Assembly (NCBI GenBank): GCA_947652605.1
Contig: OX393579.1
Location: 17,753,674-17,817,673 of the forward strand
DNA from: Elmis aenea
Taxonomy: Eukaryota; Arthropoda; Insecta; Coleoptera; Elmidae
Direction of reading: 5' to 3'
Length of the DNA: 64,000 bases
This document shows, one piece after another, positions 55,130 through 64,000 of this stretch. Position 1 is the stretch's first letter; each line of letters begins with the position of its first letter. The position numbers and the translations under genes are program-made. Under the pieces are notes generated by a model that was not told where the DNA came from, searched no databases, and saw only the letters and a program-made list of their open reading frames with translations.

Positions 55130-55824
55130 GCGGCAAGTCTCATATGAATTACGAATATATTAAAAATGTATTTAGATAAATTGTAATCTTAGTTAAAATG
55201 CCTACTATTAGAGTTTTTTTTTGTCATAAAGGGGAAGGGGGTTGACTGCGATTAAGTAGCCCGCCCAAGTATTAAAGTAGCTTAAGTAACCCCCAGCCTC
55301 GAAAAGGTTGGACATCACTGGATCAAAGTACCTATTAGATGGAAATACTTTTACTTTTTTAATGTTACCCTAATTCGTATTGTCTGACAGCTTATATCGC
55401 TATTTATTGATTTTAAAATCATTATAAGTGGACTAAAGGCTTTGACAAAAATGCATTATTTTTGAAAAATTACAAATAAAAAAAAACATTTCCGAATACT
55501 AAAAGCAAAAACAAATAACTGAAGATATTTTTAACGAACATAATCAAATTTTGTTACTCACAATTTAGAATGTAGGAACATAAAAGTTTTTTAATTTTCA
55601 GGTTATGGCCTATTTTTCACATTTCAGGTTTTACCTATTTTTCTTAACTGTATTACGAATTTTACATGAAAAATTAATATTAAAACATAATGAACACATT
55701 TTATTAGTGCATTTAAAATATAACCAATGAATAAAATGTGAAAGTCAATAACCGATAAACGAAGCAATCGGCCTTAGCTAATCGGCCAATTTGCTTTTCG
55801 GTGTATAATAAAGACTTTTGAATT

Positions 55825-57225
55825 TAAAAATTTAATCTCTGTGATTGTTGCACAGCAATAGTAAAAATGCTAAAGTTTTTCTGATTCAAACTTTTAGGTA
55901 GGTAGCGAAACTTTTGCATTTTTATGTTGATTAATATTTTTTATTACTGTTGCAATTTTTTTGACAATTGTCCGTTGTAGCCATGGAAACTACCAACAAT
56001 TTTACGATACAATGCGTCATATAAAACAAAACGAAATTAAGTGAAATTTTCCGTGACGTTTTGTGAAATTATAAATCTAAAAACTGTTCGTAATATATAA
56101 AATCCTATTACAAGTTAACAAGGACAAGCGAGCTGCTAAATATGTTGTATGCAACATCAAAGCTCTACCACTCAACGTAAAAAACTTACAGAGCTGGCGA
56201 GTTTCTATTGGGAGACTCTGCCAACTTACTAAAATTAAGCCCCCGTCGATTTATATAAAACAACACGGTAGCTCCGTGTAGTTCTGCATGCTCCATTTAA
56301 TTAGCTTAATTGAAGCAAAGTGACGCCAAAATGAATGAATTTCCTTCTCGCTGGGCAGATTTAAATGGAATATAACTTTCACAAAGTTCTCGCTAGACTT
56401 GTTCCATTTGCTTTCCAGGGTTCTAAGTGAATTTTGAAAATGATAAGTGACTTTCGTTTGTTCTACATTCGTTAGAGAAACTAAACAGGCTCTTTTTAAA
56501 ATGCGTTTTTTTTTTAATTTACGCTTGTAGCGTTCTGAAATATTAAAATTGACCTACCAACAGGAGTTTAACAATTATTTTAAAGTGTACCATAAAAACG
56601 ATTTAATTTTGCCAAAAAGTCCCATAGCTTAGCTAATATTTTTAAATAATAAAGGTACATATGTCTTTTTAAACACCGATAGACTATCAATAAGAAAATT
56701 TAAAAAAACATTAAAGAGTACAAAAGTATAAAAAATTTCTGAAGAGAACGACGTGCAAATTTTGGTTAGTTTATATATGTCTGACATTTGAAACAATATA
56801 TTTACATTGTTATACAGCAATTAGCTCACCGGTTTTATCAAATTGCGTATTATAATAATTGTAAGTTTTTTATTATTTTGAAATTAATGATGTTCATTTT
56901 CTATTTAAGTAATCTACATTGTACGATCTTTTATTACAGTTGCACCGAATCATCAATAAATAATTTGATTACCTAATTACACAACATCAACAACACAGGT
57001 ATAATCAAACATTTTAGTTACCGTGTTATTTGCTATAATGGTTTTGTTTCATTTTACAACTCTATGCCAGTTAGTTACTCTAAAGCTGAGTTGATAAGGA
57101 TAATTTTTTTTACCAAGTGCATTATATGTTAATGTAGATACGTAACATTCTCATGAAGACTTGTTTTATAATTGTTCAATTTCTTTTCTGACTTTGATTT
57201 TTGCTTCCGCGGTAAAAACTTTGTT
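55825..57225. other. No recognisable feature
   Basis: AT-rich. The opposed frames near 56629-56976 have no domain. Confidence 0.5.
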
Positions 57226-57227
57226 TA

Positions 57228-57625
57228 TACAGGGTGTTACGTAAAAAATGCGAAAAAAATCGGGAAGTGATTCCTTTTCGAAAATTAAGGGGGCTTATAT
57301 ATAATTTTTTTTCCTTAGACGTCTCCTTTCGGAGTTACACCTCCCTAAAGGGTATCGGTAAAATTAGGTTTTTATTTTATTTCTCAAATTTGGATAAATG
57401 TAGGAGAATGATATTAGGTAGATGTTTTATACTCATTAAAAGGTTTCTCATAGTAATATTTTCAATCATCTCTCACCTTCACAGGGAGCTCAAAAGTGCG
57501 ACCCTTGTTGTTTTTTTTTTTATCAGAACATTTTGGTGGGTTGTAATTTTGCAATTTAAAATATTTTTTTAAGCTTGATTTATTTAGAACCTTTTTTGAG
57601 TTAATTTTAGGCGTACATGACCTTT
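57228..57625 (+). mobile_element. Single arm of the 32105-33052 foldback family
   Basis: It begins TACAGGGTGTTACGTAAAAA and matches one arm of 32105-33052 for nearly 400 bases (GGAGTTACACCTCCCTAAAG, TTCTCAAATTTGGATAAATG, TATCAGAACATTTTGGTGGG). No second arm follows. The 112-codon plus frame is shared with the other copy only because the arms are homologous. Confidence 0.75.
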
Positions 57626-57629
57626 TACA

Positions 57630-58450
57630 TTTTATAAAGTACAATTAAAGAGGAACCCAAATATGTAATTTTACACAGGGTGTTCTATTTAAAATAGCTA
57701 GGTGCTTGCCATAGCAAATAAACCGTAAAAAACAAAACAAAATCGAGTATACCATAAAACGGAAAAAAGCGATGCATCTTTTATAAAAAACATAAAAGCT
57801 GTATTTCATGCTTTTTATCTTAAAATTTCCCATTTTTTACAAACCTTAAAGGTCTATAACTCGATAACTATCGACTTTTGGACTATAGTTTATATAACAT
57901 TGTTTGCTTAAATTGACTCAAGGAACATGCTCCTTTAGTTTGGCCGTTTGGTCATGCAACAACCTTTATATTGTTTTTAATACCAAATTATAAGATATAC
58001 CCTTGATGACAAATATTTAAAACAAACCAACTTTGTAAAATCTAAAATATCTATTGAAAAATTTTTAACATATGTTTAAAAACCGGTAACTTTTCATCCG
58101 GCTACTAATAGTAGTAAAAATCTACATTTGTTAGTTTCCAGAGCAAGTACTAAATTATTATAAGGTTAAATTTGGTACTTAATAGGTTATTAATCTACTA
58201 TTAAAATTGTACGCTTCGATACACCAGAATACGATTAATAATAATATTTAGCAAGCTGCGCCCAAACGCATCTGCATACGACTATTAATGCTATTTAACG
58301 ATTAGTCTGATAATTATAAAAACTTTATTTATAAATTGTTGTGTAACCTATAACATTGGTCATTTACGTAGGATTTCAAATGTATGTTGGATTACAGACA
58401 ATATTTTATATTTTTTTCTATCAAGACCAGAGGACCATCAAGACCAAGAG
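57630..58450. other. No gene; one solo terminus
   Basis: TTACACAGGGTGTTCTATTT at 57671-57690 is a left-type terminus related to the right end at 43308-43324. Nothing else recognised. Confidence 0.45.
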
Positions 58451-58540
58451 GCTAGACCAGGGATGGCAAATTGGTTTGATCAGTGTGCTAAAATAAGATC
58501 AAATTTAATACAAATTTTTCCCCGTGCCAGTACCTAAACC

Positions 58541-58585
58541 AGCCTAACCTAGCCTAGCCTAGCCTAGCCTAGCCTAGCCTAGCCT
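58541..58585 (+). repeat. (AGCCT)n pentamer repeat
   Basis: Nine AGCCT units, one reading AACCT, in the left part of the hAT-like element. Confidence 0.95.
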
Positions 58586-58699
58586 ACTATATGTATAGTA
58601 ATGATCAAATTGTTGTATCGATATAAGAAGAGTTGTTATTTTCTGGTATTTTTAATTTTTTAATATTTAAATAACATGAAGTTGTAGATAATTAGCATA

Positions 58700-60155
58700 A
58701 GGTAAATGTGGGTATAATTGACACCGATGTAGTAGTTGACATGTTAGTTTTTAAATCATTATGAAGACAGTTCGGTTGTTGTTACATCGACACGTTTAGT
58801 GCCATCTGGTAATTTTGTACTTTACTTTTGCTTGTTGATATCCTGACAACACTGAGAACATTCATTTTGACATGACATAATCTTTCTCGTAAAAAGTTGT
58901 GAGCATTCAGATATATTAAATTTTTCTATTCGATTTAAAGGAGATAAGTAAAGTGGTTGAAGTGATTTTTATTTTCTTGAACACATTAATATAGATAATT
59001 GTGTTGTTACATGTTGTTACTGGTTATTATGTAGTGTTTTAAGCTTGCAAGTATTAGTGTAGCGGTTATTTTTGACCATGGTTTTAGTATGTCAACTACT
59101 GGTGATCATATATCTTATGTTTACCAGTAGTTGACATGGCTGTCAATTATTGGTGCGTTTAAACTCTTGCTTGGAAAAAGATTTTAACCTAAGTGGATAT
59201 GCCTCCCATCAAAGGTAAAATTTTAGCATATCCTGAAGAAGATATAAAAAAAGCTCTAGAGGACGTTCGACTTGGAATGCTTGTAGCTACTGCAGCTAAA
59301 AAACCTAGTGTCCAGTGTCTCCTTTACAAATCCAAAGGAAAAAGCCCCACTGAAAGAAAAATGGGGCCAAAAACAATACTTTCTAGAGGAGAAGAAGAAG
59401 ACGTAATAGATTGCAAGTTCTAGTAGCGAATCTGAAGAAGATTGGGTACAGTCGGGTTCCTCGACGATGGACACAAGTTTTGAGTTAACAAATCTCGATG
59501 AATGATACCATGATTTTTATGAAGACTCACAAAATATTAATAAAAACAGAGAAACATTCGCTATGAATAATTTTGTAATTATGAAAATTTTCACAAAAAC
59601 AACTGTTAAATATTTTGTTGGTAACATAATTAATATCATTTCGAAACTACCCACTTCTCAAACAGATAGAAGGAAACGATTGTTCTTTAAGTGCAATTTT
59701 CAGCAGTTCAAATTTTTAGGATAGTTATTTTAGTAAAATGTTTATTTACTTAGTATAGTAATTTTATACCAAAGTTATTATAGGAATATGTTTAGTTCAC
59801 CATTTAAATGTTCAATACTCAATAACTGTAAGAATTGTAAACTTTTAATAAGGATTTTTAATTTAAAAAATAATGGTTCTTTGATGTCAACTATACCCAC
59901 AAAGGATGTCATTTACTGGTACATACCGATTTTAGCTATGTCAATTACTGGTGAATATTCCTATAAATAATAAAATAATCAGTTTCAAAAATGGTATCAC
60001 CTTACAAAAATTTTGTGAACACAATGAAGATATTTATAAATACACATTTCTTTTCCATAAACCCAGAGTAGTACCTATATGTCAATTTTTCTGAGTAATA
60101 TACATTTTTTAACTTGTTCATCTTGTCTAAGTGTCAATTACTCCCACATTTACAT
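58700..60155 (+). mobile_element. Internally deleted pogo/Tigger-like element with repeated binding-site-like motifs
   Basis: Flanked by TA (58698-58699, 60156-60157). The ends read GTAAATGTGGGTATAATTGA...and, reversed from the right, GTAAATGTGGGAGTAATTGA..., a good inverted repeat. A TGTCAAYTACTGGTG-like word recurs in both orientations near 58717, 58733, 59091, 59121, 59138, 59886, 59910, 59939, 60080 and 60131. The interior keeps the two ends of a pogo-type gene (59193-59505) without the catalytic part. TA targets and this HTH type fit the pogo branch of Tc1/mariner. Confidence 0.82.
59193..59505 (+). pseudogene. Pogo/Tigger-type transposase: psq-like HTH fused to acidic tail, core deleted
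   Basis: The first frame (59193-59423, 76 codons) starts MDMPPIKGKILAYPEEDIKK and continues ALEDVRLGMLVATAAKK, then YKSKGKSPTERKMGPKT and ILSRGEEEDVI. This matches the N-terminal pipsqueak-type helix-turn-helix of pogo/Tigger transposases (YxEEDLxKALExVRxGxxSxxxAAKxFxVPxxTL...G.KTxLSxEEE). In the next frame, 59419-59505 reads SSSESEEDWVQSGSSTMDTS then FELTNLDE and a stop, the Ser/Asp/Glu-rich tail such proteins end with. The ~300-residue DDE core that should lie between is absent, so the two ends were joined out of frame near 59415-59420. The Met context looks natural. A product would bind DNA but could not transpose. Confidence 0.8.
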
Positions 60156-60302
60156 TACTAATTAAAAATAAATAAAACATTTCGAAAAAGTTTAAAATTT
60201 TAAAAACAAATTTATTCATAGAATTCTTCAGGGTGCCGTCGAAAATCTCTCGCGTGCCAAGTTTGGCACGCGTGCCACCTATTTGCCATCCCTGGGCTAG
60301 AC

Positions 60303-61250
60303 GAAACCTTTTACAGTTCAACTACAGATGTCTTTAGTTACGATTCTCAGTAATATTGGAAAAATTTGTTGAAAGAAGAGAAATGTCAATAAACCTAGTT
60401 GTAAATAAACCTTATTTATATTGCTAGCTAAAATTAGATAGGTAGGCATTGTGCTGATTAGATATTTATGATTTTTTTACTTTTTTATTAGGGAATAACA
60501 ACACTACCCTTTATTTTTATGATAAAAAAGACTGTGCTGCGTCTTATCACAAAATCATATTATATTGTTCGAATTGTTGATGTTTTTGGAGCCATTTTTG
60601 AATTGTCGACCTTATTACTGTTATTTTAGTTTAAATATGTATAATATCATCAAATAATAAAGTTATCAAACGTAGACAATCAACAGTAACAAAAATATGC
60701 TGCAACAATGTCAAACATGATTCATATAATGTATGTATTAGCGGCAAAGTTTATAATTCGGCATTCTACAGAATGCCTAGGTATTGCGCACAAATGATCA
60801 CGTCACAAATACATTTAAAAAAAGCTTTAACCAATCTTTAACCTGACCCCCATTCAGTTGGTCACTAATGGTTCAGGTCAAACGTTGCTTAAAGTATTTT
60901 TTATTTCAAATCATTGCAATAAATAAAGTATACTCATAAGATTCTACGATGTATTAGGTACATACAATGCCAAATTATACACTATACCGCTAACATATAG
61001 GTACATTTATTGACTATTCAAAGAGATATTTGAGTTTAAAAATTTTGATTGATTTAAGTTTTTTTGTTATATCACGCATGCTATAGAATTTTTAGACAAA
61101 ACAATGACTTGTTTAAAATACAGTTCTAAATTCTAAATAGCAAACTTTTGTCCCATTTAACCAACCTTGTATTTTCATTATTTACGGAGATATTAATAGT
61201 GCCACATGGAAAAGTGTAACACCCTATATTAACAAATTAAATAATTTTGT
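60303..61250. other. No gene; a solo CACCCTATA-type end
   Basis: AAAAGTGTAACACCCTATAT at 61210-61229 resembles a right terminus of the foldback class. The remainder is AT-rich and featureless. Confidence 0.45.
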
Positions 61251-61346
61251 TTAACCCTTTCAGCCCTGACTACTTTTTTATTAGAAATGCCCGTATGCCG
61301 GGCTATTTTAGACGTTTGCGGAATCGTACGGCCTTCGTCATTGTAC

Positions 61347-61708
61347 CAAATTGTCTTCGGCAAAATACGTTCCTCGGTCTCACTACTCGAATATTATACG
61401 TAATTATCAACACTGTTAGAAATAAAAACGCATATTCAATTTTATCTGTTTATTTTCAAAAAATTGTAATCAAAAATGTTTGTTAGTAATTACGTTTACA
61501 ATGATAAATTTCGAAACAGGAAATTATCAAATTGTCTTCGGCAAACTACGTTCCGCGGTCTCACTACTCGAATATTATACGTAATGATCAACACTGTTAG
61601 AAATCAAAATGCATATTCAATTTTTTCTGTTTATTTTCAAAAAATTATAATTAAATATGTTTGTTAGTAATTACGTTTACAATGATAAATTTCGAAATAG
61701 GAATTATG
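61347..61708 (+). repeat. Two tandem 181-bp units
   Basis: The unit starting CAAATTGTCTTCGGCAAA at 61347 recurs at 61528 with a few substitutions. The second unit supplies the end of the piggyBac relic's reading frame. The plus frames reading MFVSNYVYNDKFRNR twice are products of this duplication. Confidence 0.92.
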
Positions 61709-61830
61709 CAAAGAGGAGCATTGCAATCCTTGCAATAATACGACGTTTCTTTTCTTTTATCATGCTTACTACAAACAACGCATCTCCTAACTTTTTGTTT
61801 ACTTCCTTCTTCTGTTGGAATTTTACTAAA
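61651..61830 (-). pseudogene. piggyBac transposase cysteine-rich domain exon, 3' end altered
   Basis: Minus-strand reading after a splice-acceptor-like TATTTAACAG (61831-61840): FSKIPTEEGSKQKVRRCVVC, then SKHDKRKETSYYCKDCNAPL and CIIP. This is the piggyBac C-terminal zinc-binding pattern (RRCxxCxxxxxRKETxYxCxxCxxxLCxxPCFxxYH). After CIIP the frame reads ISKFIIVNVITNKHI and stops inside the tandem unit, so the final Cys and His ligands are gone. There is no Met start and no catalytic part. Compared with 26583-26743, it belongs to the other CRD subtype (CxxC...CxxCxxxxC). Confidence 0.8.
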
Positions 61831-62114
61831 CTGTTAAATAAAATATAATAATTACCTTTGTATTTTCAAATGAAATCAACTATAAGCACAATAAACACGT
61901 TAAAACTGAGACTGACTAATGCACTGATATGCACGCAAGTTTAAACGATTTTACACGAATCTATAGAGCCTAATAAACGTATTTTAACCTATCAAACGGA
62001 CGCGTACGGTGTTCGTCGTCTAAATATAATAAGTTCGAAAAAACACGGCCTTCGGCAGTTGGTCCCAAAATTTTATTACGGAAATATACGGTCTTCGGGC
62101 TGAAAGGGTTAAGG

Positions 62115-63540
62115 AATTCTTTCGATTAGTATGGTAATCAATAAAACAAACTTATTGCGATACCAAATCATAGATCAAAACCGTAGTTTATTGAAGTCTT
62201 TCAGCAGTGCAGCTCCTGAAAGAGGCTTAAAAGAAATATTTTCGTAAAGACTTTTTAAGTTGAAATGCGACAAAAAAGCACCTCCTAAAGTTTACATGTA
62301 CCTATATTGACAATTCAGTTTATACACTTTTTGAAACATAGGCCATTTTAAATACATTTTATTGTAACGTAAAATAGAATACATCGTCATTTTCTGCATT
62401 AAAGTTAACACGTTAACGGAATGAAACATTTTAGCGCGTTTATAAAACGGTTAAAAACGCCGTAACAAACCAAGAATGTACAGTAAACAGAAACTTCACA
62501 TTAAAAACATCCAAACATTTCAAAACAACGCTAACTTTAGCTTTAAAAGGTACTTGTTTATTTTATTTTCCAAGTAACAATACTTTGTAGCAAGGTTTAT
62601 ATAAAAACAGTAGGAAAACATACACAATAACACAAACCAGACATGCTTTTATTGTTTCCACATGTATATCGAAAGGGAAACTTTATATTTGGATAAACTT
62701 CATACAACCCTAATTTGTATTATTAATTAATGGCAATCAACGGATTTTGTAATGATTTTGTAATAATTTTGTCGACTGAAATGTAATACAGCAATAACTT
62801 ACAATTGACAATGTGTTGAATTATATAAATAAATAACATTACCAATTAAGCTCTAAAAAAGCCAATATCAACGGAATTGTAATTGCATAATTGCGATTCA
62901 TTTTAATTTTGGCCATTAAAATGACCTGACCACCGATTGGTTCTATAAATTCTTTAATGGTTACGTTCCACAAAAAAATGATTATTTAAATCTAAATTGG
63001 ATTAAATATTACTGGTTTGTGATTTTAGAATGGTCGTCCGTATTTTATTGAGTTTTTTACTTTTAAAAAAATTCAACAATATAATCTTTTAAGGTTTATA
63101 ACTCAAGAATTTTGATGTACCTGGGTTGTTCTCTGTTTAAGCCGATATAGGTATAGTTTTATATGAGAAACCCTTTACACTACAATACAGTTAAACCTTG
63201 GTTTGCGAACATAATTCGTATATCAAAGCAAATTTCCCCATAAGAAATAATAGAAACTCAGATGCTTCGTCCCAAAACCCAAAAATATTTCTATGAAATG
63301 ATTAATACGAAATGCTTTTTATACTTTTATTATTTAAATTAAATATAAAGTAATCGAATTTATTAATTATTGTGTAGGTCGTTTTTCACTGTTCCTAACG
63401 GAATCGCTGCTATCTGTTGGATCACTGGAATCTTTTTTTTTTCGACTTTAACAAGTCCAGTGACACTTGCTTTTTCCTTCTTTTGAGGATAAAGCGCATA
63501 CCTACTAGTCGTATTGCAAGACTTCGTTCGTTTATCATGT
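62115..63540. other. No recognisable feature
   Basis: AT-rich. No gene or element boundary until the CAGGGC at 63548. Confidence 0.5.
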
Positions 63541-63547
63541 TAAAATG

Positions 63548-63665
63548 CAGGGCTTCGAACCGGAACTGAACCGAAAACCGGAAACCGGAAAAAAACCGTA
63601 ATTTTTTTCGGAACGAAAACCGGAACTGAACCGGAAAAAAATATCGGTTTATTACGCTTCGGTAC
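63548..63665. mobile_element. hAT-like end with ACCGGAA repeats
   Basis: It starts CAGGGCTTCGAACCGGAACT and repeats ACCGGAA / CGGAACGAAAACCGG many times to 63650. This is the same style as 985-1134, which suggests related families. The other end is not in view. Confidence 0.5.
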
Positions 63666-63685
63666 AAACTCGCGCGTTTTGTTTA

Positions 63686-64000
63686 TACAGTGTGTCCAAA
63701 AGGAATGGAATATGCTATATATCTCAGTAAATATCCACTTTAGGGAATAATGTTTGGAATAATAGTTGTTTGGTACTTAGTTTTCCACCATAAGACAATT
63801 TTTTTTTTCGAATAACAAAAGCGCAATGAAAAACAATTTAATTTTTTTAAATGACAAGGTACCCCTATATTACACTCATTTGATAGAGATTTTTTTTCTC
63901 TTTTCAATGATGCAAAACTTTAGTACCCTTACTTAAGCAACTTTTTGAGACAAATGCAAAAATTATTTTAATTGATTTGTATTTATTTCTAACAAAAACA
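63686..64000 (+). mobile_element. Left part of a TACAGTGTGTCC-type foldback element, cut by window end
   Basis: TATACAGTGTGTCCAAAAGG with AATGGAATATGCTATATATC is a TACAGGGTGTCC-like terminus, adjacent to the hAT-like end. The partner arm would lie beyond 64000. The rest has no gene. Confidence 0.5.

Larger units (their letters stand above)
53606..55320. mobile_element. hAT-like element, CAGTGATGTGCAACC ends
   Basis: The left CAGTGATGTGCAACC and the right GGTTGGACATCACTG are complementary with one mismatch. The left subterminal zone has AGCCCGCGAG / CTCGCGGGCT words. The flanking 8-mers agree at five positions only. It contains an RT relic (54049-54700) and a smaller hAT-like element (54741-55129). 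Confidence 0.65.
53508..55800. mobile_element. Possible outer element with GCCGATTAATCGG repeats
   Basis: TATCGGCTGTTTTGCCGATT, AATCGG and GCCCGATTAAACGG cluster at 53510-53570. AACCGATAAACG, GCAATCGGCC and CTAATCGGCC cluster at 55748-55790. The two clusters face each other around the nested elements, like the subterminal zones of other hAT-like elements here. No clear terminal CAG/CTG was found. Confidence 0.35.
58458..60294. mobile_element. hAT-like element, 1.84 kb, containing a pogo-like element
   Basis: The ends CAGGGATGGCAAAT and ATTTGCCATCCCTG are exact complements over 14 bases. The duplication GGCTAGAC is exact (58450-58457, 60295-60302). The right subterminal zone has GGCACGCGTGCC words. 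Removing the inner element (58700-60155) leaves about 380 bases, a typical non-autonomous hAT-like size. The inner element and its relic are therefore passengers, not the hAT's own gene. Confidence 0.95.
61255..62108 (-). mobile_element. 854-bp piggyBac-derived element, TTAA-flanked
   Basis: TTAA lies on both sides (61251-61254, 62109-62112). CCCTTTCAGCCC at the left is matched by GGGCTGAAAGGG at the right. A CTTCGG-type word (GTCTTCGGC, GGCCTTCGG, GGTCTTCGGGC) recurs near both ends and in the tandem units. The minus strand keeps a piggyBac cysteine-rich exon (61651-61830), the rest of the gene being lost. It is a separate family from 26335-26904. Confidence 0.88.

Noticed and set aside
61247..61848. 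Three plus-strand frames containing similar peptides
   Set aside because: They arise from the 181-bp tandem units and oppose the genuine piggyBac relic on the minus strand.

Overview
The window looks like non-coding, repeat-rich DNA from an insect nuclear genome, most likely a beetle or another insect with a large repeat-laden genome. The evidence is an AT-rich background, degenerate insect-type transposons on every side, a 200-base assembly gap, and no intact cellular gene. I found no rRNA, tRNA, CRISPR array or operon-like gene cluster. Taxon placement is inference from the repeat types, not from a marker gene.

Almost everything that can be named is a mobile element or its relic. Retrotransposon relics: a 5'-truncated non-LTR reverse transcriptase (RT) with a TAA tail (3850-5228, minus), a jockey-type RT C-terminus (13.5-14.0 kb), an RNase-H-type non-LTR tail (38.5-39.2 kb), and four RTE-like C-terminal relics (8.9, 48.0, 49.4 and 54.0 kb). 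DNA-transposon relics: a Tc1-like transposase present in two copies of a ~1.96 kb block flanking the gap (9.0-13.4 kb), a long mariner pseudogene (18.9-19.5 kb, minus), a second mariner C-terminus inside its own terminal repeats (52.8-53.5 kb), an IS630/mariner-type C-terminus inside a foldback element (15.3-15.5 kb), two piggyBac derivatives with TTAA duplications (26.3-26.9 and 61.3-62.1 kb) and a deleted pogo/Tigger-like element (58.7-60.2 kb).

The most numerous class is foldback elements with ends like TACAGGGTG flanked by TA. Some are whole (2.6, 14.7, 16.8, 27.4, 32.1, 33.1, 42.1 kb), others are single arms (3.3, 7.2, 17.9, 35.5, 57.2 kb). A second class is hAT-like elements with CAG...CTG ends and 8-bp target duplications. 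Six have exact or one-mismatch duplications read directly from the sequence: 23307-23729, 31761-34689, 33619-34027, 46071-46237, 46987-47163 and 58458-60294. Their nesting gives a relative insertion order. At 31.8-34.7 kb a hAT-like element holds two foldbacks, one of which holds another hAT-like element.

The most notable pattern is that three deleted elements keep only the DNA-binding part of their transposase: the piggyBac cysteine-rich domain twice, and the pogo helix-turn-helix plus acidic tail once. The pogo-like element also carries a scattered set of TGTCAAYTACTGGTG-like sites. A second oddity is a hairpin built from inverted arrays of a ~16-bp TTGCTCGAA unit at 38.6-38.95 kb.

The remaining long AT-rich stretches show no gene I can support. 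They could be intergenic or intronic; a weak first-exon candidate (30.4-30.56 kb) and a weak terminal-exon candidate (37.17-37.31 kb) are the only hints of host transcription.
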